This document shows, piece by piece, positions 62,420-64,000 of a DNA stretch of 64,000 nt. The DNA is taken from the NCBI RefSeq assembly GCF_027744825.2, contig NC_071340.1:11854001-11918000 (forward strand). Direction: 5' to 3'. Position numbers and translations under genes: made by a program. A model generated the notes under the pieces. That model was given only the letters and a program-made list of their open reading frames with translations. It made no database searches and had not been told where the DNA came from. This DNA is from Synchiropus splendidus (lineage: Eukaryota > Chordata > Actinopteri > Syngnathiformes > Callionymidae). The number at the start of each line of letters is the position of its first letter. Within the stretch, counting starts at the first letter, position 1.

Positions 62420-62614
62420 GTTGAAAGTGGACTTTAGCGTCTTATTTTTGACGATAAATGGGGGGAGCATCATGTATAAGCATCTGGATATGCCACGGAA
62501 GGCGGAGCATGTGCTTCAATTGAAAGCCAACAGGCAACGCTGAGGGCTGCCTTCACAAAAGTCCATTGTCTCAACATCAATATATTACGCCATGGGAGTG
62601 AGAACGTGTCACGT
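62420..62614. repeat. Insertion carrying the 'CAACATCAATATAT' repeat, copy 2
   Basis: It separates the two halves of the antisense RTE fragment. Its right part (62534-62605) matches 46979-47073 in order: 'acgctgagggctgccttc', 'tcaacatcaatatattac', 'gggagtgag'. Its left part has no match in the window. The boundaries are inferred from where LINE-like sequence stops and restarts. Confidence 0.5.
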
Positions 62615-62852
62615 GTCTCCCTAGTCACACTGATCATCTTCATATGGTCAACTACCACATCCATATCCAGTTGTCTCCCTCTTTTCCTTTTACTATCCAC
62701 CTCCCTCGCCAATCTTCTTCATCCTCTCCACCTGTCCAAACTTCACCAAACTTCCCCACGAGAGCTGTCCCTCTGATATACTCATTTCTACTCTCATCCT
62801 TTCTCGTCACTCGCACTGACAACCTCACTATCTCCATCTTTCACACAGTGAC
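62615..62852 (-). mobile_element. RTE-type LINE fragment, antisense, right part of a split copy
   Basis: It contains 'gtcaactaccacatcca', 'ctccacctgtccaaactt', and 'agctgtccctctgatatactcatttct' then 'catcctttctcgtcactcgc'. This is the expected antisense order (..GTCCAAAC..GCTGTCCCTCTGATGTACTCGTTCCTG..CATCCTGGTCACTCC). The 81-codon plus frame here is the complement of LINE sequence and not a gene. Confidence 0.55.
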
Positions 62853-63553
62853 ATATGAGCTATATTGCGACCGCGGGGTTGGTTCATAGAGCAGTTTGGT
62901 TTGTGTGCACCACAACATCTAAAAGCAGTCTGTTGGCTGCGGGGTCAGATATCCAAGTGTAATACAACCACTTGCACACGACCACCATCTTCGCCTTATC
63001 AAAAATGCATGAGTGAAAAATGTCCATTGGGAGGGCAATTATTAATGAAAGCAATGTGGGAAAAGTCTGTTTAGCGATCATAGAGAAATCACAGGAACAG
63101 GAAGGACTCTTCAAGGATATTACTTCATGGTCGACCAATGACATGGGAAATATACTCTGTTTCTTGCACATTTCCTTGTTCTGTTTCATTTTACCACTGA
63201 GTGACTGTGAATCTAGTGGATTCGTGTCGAGTGGATAGTTGATGGGTGGCAAAAATAAAACATTCAAAATTCAGTCTGGAGTAATTCTGTGACTTTCAAC
63301 AAACCACCAAAAACTAATTAAAATGTGACAATGAGTTGGGTTTCCGGCGAGAGCCTCACTTCTGATTAATTTATCACTTCACTTTAAGAATCATGTTTGC
63401 CAGGAGAGATTACTTTGCTGGGAAGCCAGCATGGATTCCACTGCCCAGTCAGTTCACTTTTAATTTAACACCAACGTCAATCTGCGGCTCTGGGAAAGAA
63501 TTAAAATCCCAGGCTCGGGTTTTGTCAGATTTTGAGAAACGAATATGTGTACG
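62853..63553. other. No recognised gene
   Basis: The frames at 62884-63267 (127 codons, minus) and shorter plus frames carry no domain I know. The LINE starts abruptly after 63553. Confidence 0.5.
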
Positions 63554-64000
63554 CTGAGTTACAAGACGTAGCTCTGGATTTACCGATCGATCTACGTTCC
63601 CACCCTCACCTATGGTCACGAGCTTTGGGTAGTGACCGAAAGGATGAGATCGCGGATACAAGCGGCTGAGATGAGTTTCCTCTGCAGGGTGGCTGGGCGC
63701 ACCCTTAGTGATAGGGTGAGGAGTTCAGTCATCCGGGAGGAGCTCGGGGTGGAGCCGCTGCTCCTCCACATCGAGAGGAACCAGTTGAGGTGGCTCGGGC
63801 ATCTGATCCGGATGCCCCCTGGACGCCTCCCTGGGGAGGTGTTCCGGGCATGTCCTACCGGGAGGAGACCCCGGGGAAGACCCAGGACTCGCTGGAGAGA
63901 TTATGTCTCCGGTCTGGCCAGGGAACGCCTCGGGATCCCCCGGGAAGAGCTGGAGGAGGTTTGTGCGGACCGGGAAGTTTGGGCTTCCTTGCTCCGAATG
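63554..64000 (+). pseudogene. Non-LTR retrotransposon fragment, C-terminal part of the reverse transcriptase ORF (runs off window)
   Basis: Reading from 63554 the frame gives LSYKT, a stop (TAG at 63569-63571), then TYGHELWVVTERMRSRIQAA, EMSFLCRVAGRTL, LGVEPLLLHIERNQLRWLGH, MPPGRLPGEVFRACPTGRRP and LARERLGIPREELEEVCADR up to the last base. It is more complete than the copy at 22044-22470: it keeps the LTYGHE, VIRE and LGHLIRM segments lost there. The in-frame stop where the other copy has AAG (Lys) and the abrupt 5' start mark it as a 5'-truncated dead copy. The rest of the ORF and tail lie beyond the window. Confidence 0.9.

Noticed and set aside
1..64000. Operons, prophage, CRISPR arrays, integrons or toxin loci
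   Set aside because: Composition, lack of long frames and the fish-type repeats show eukaryotic nuclear DNA; no evidence of any such system was found.

Overview
This window looks like nuclear DNA from a ray-finned fish, probably a percomorph teleost. I infer this from its many degraded transposable elements, which resemble families common in fish genomes: RTE-type (Expander-like) and Rex1/L2-like LINEs, Tigger-like and hAT-like non-autonomous DNA elements, short LTR-like pieces, and long (AT)n arrays. I see no operons, ribosome binding sites, phage or plasmid genes, CRISPR arrays, tRNAs or rRNAs. No open frame reads as a host protein exon. The window is best described as a gene-poor intergenic or very long intronic region. 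The species and the nearest gene cannot be read from it.

Layout. 1-5.8 kb is mostly non-repetitive, with a few stretches that look like candidate conserved non-coding elements. 5.8-7.8 kb holds a short element with a CTCF-like motif and the longer copy of an hAT-like family. 9.2-9.8 kb carries the longest open frame (216 codons), which I do not recognise. 10.8-17 kb holds LTR-like sequences, including a likely solo LTR at 16775-16991 flanked by CTAT direct repeats, and two tandem copies of a GTGGGGAC-type repeat. 17.6-18.2 kb is the first of four copies of one TA-flanked non-autonomous DNA transposon; the others are at 28953-29454 (inserted in or beside an hAT-like copy), 44572-45277 and 52653-53319. 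19.8-24.5 kb is dense in LINE remnants, two long AT arrays and an 84-nt near-perfect inverted repeat. 36.4-37.0 kb is a Rex1/L2-like LINE 3' end. 42.2 kb has a good CTCF-like motif. 59.6-64.0 kb is again repeat-dense, with nested insertions and a LINE fragment running off the right edge.

There is no working system of genes here. The most informative content is the structure of the repeats: the four-copy TA-flanked family, which shares a 64-codon frame that looks neutral rather than selected; the foldback sequences at 22495-22578, 48904-48933 and 57510-57541; nested insertions; and CTCF-like motifs inside and outside repeats. I found no convincing new biological system. All family assignments come from recalled sequence patterns and were not checked by any database search.
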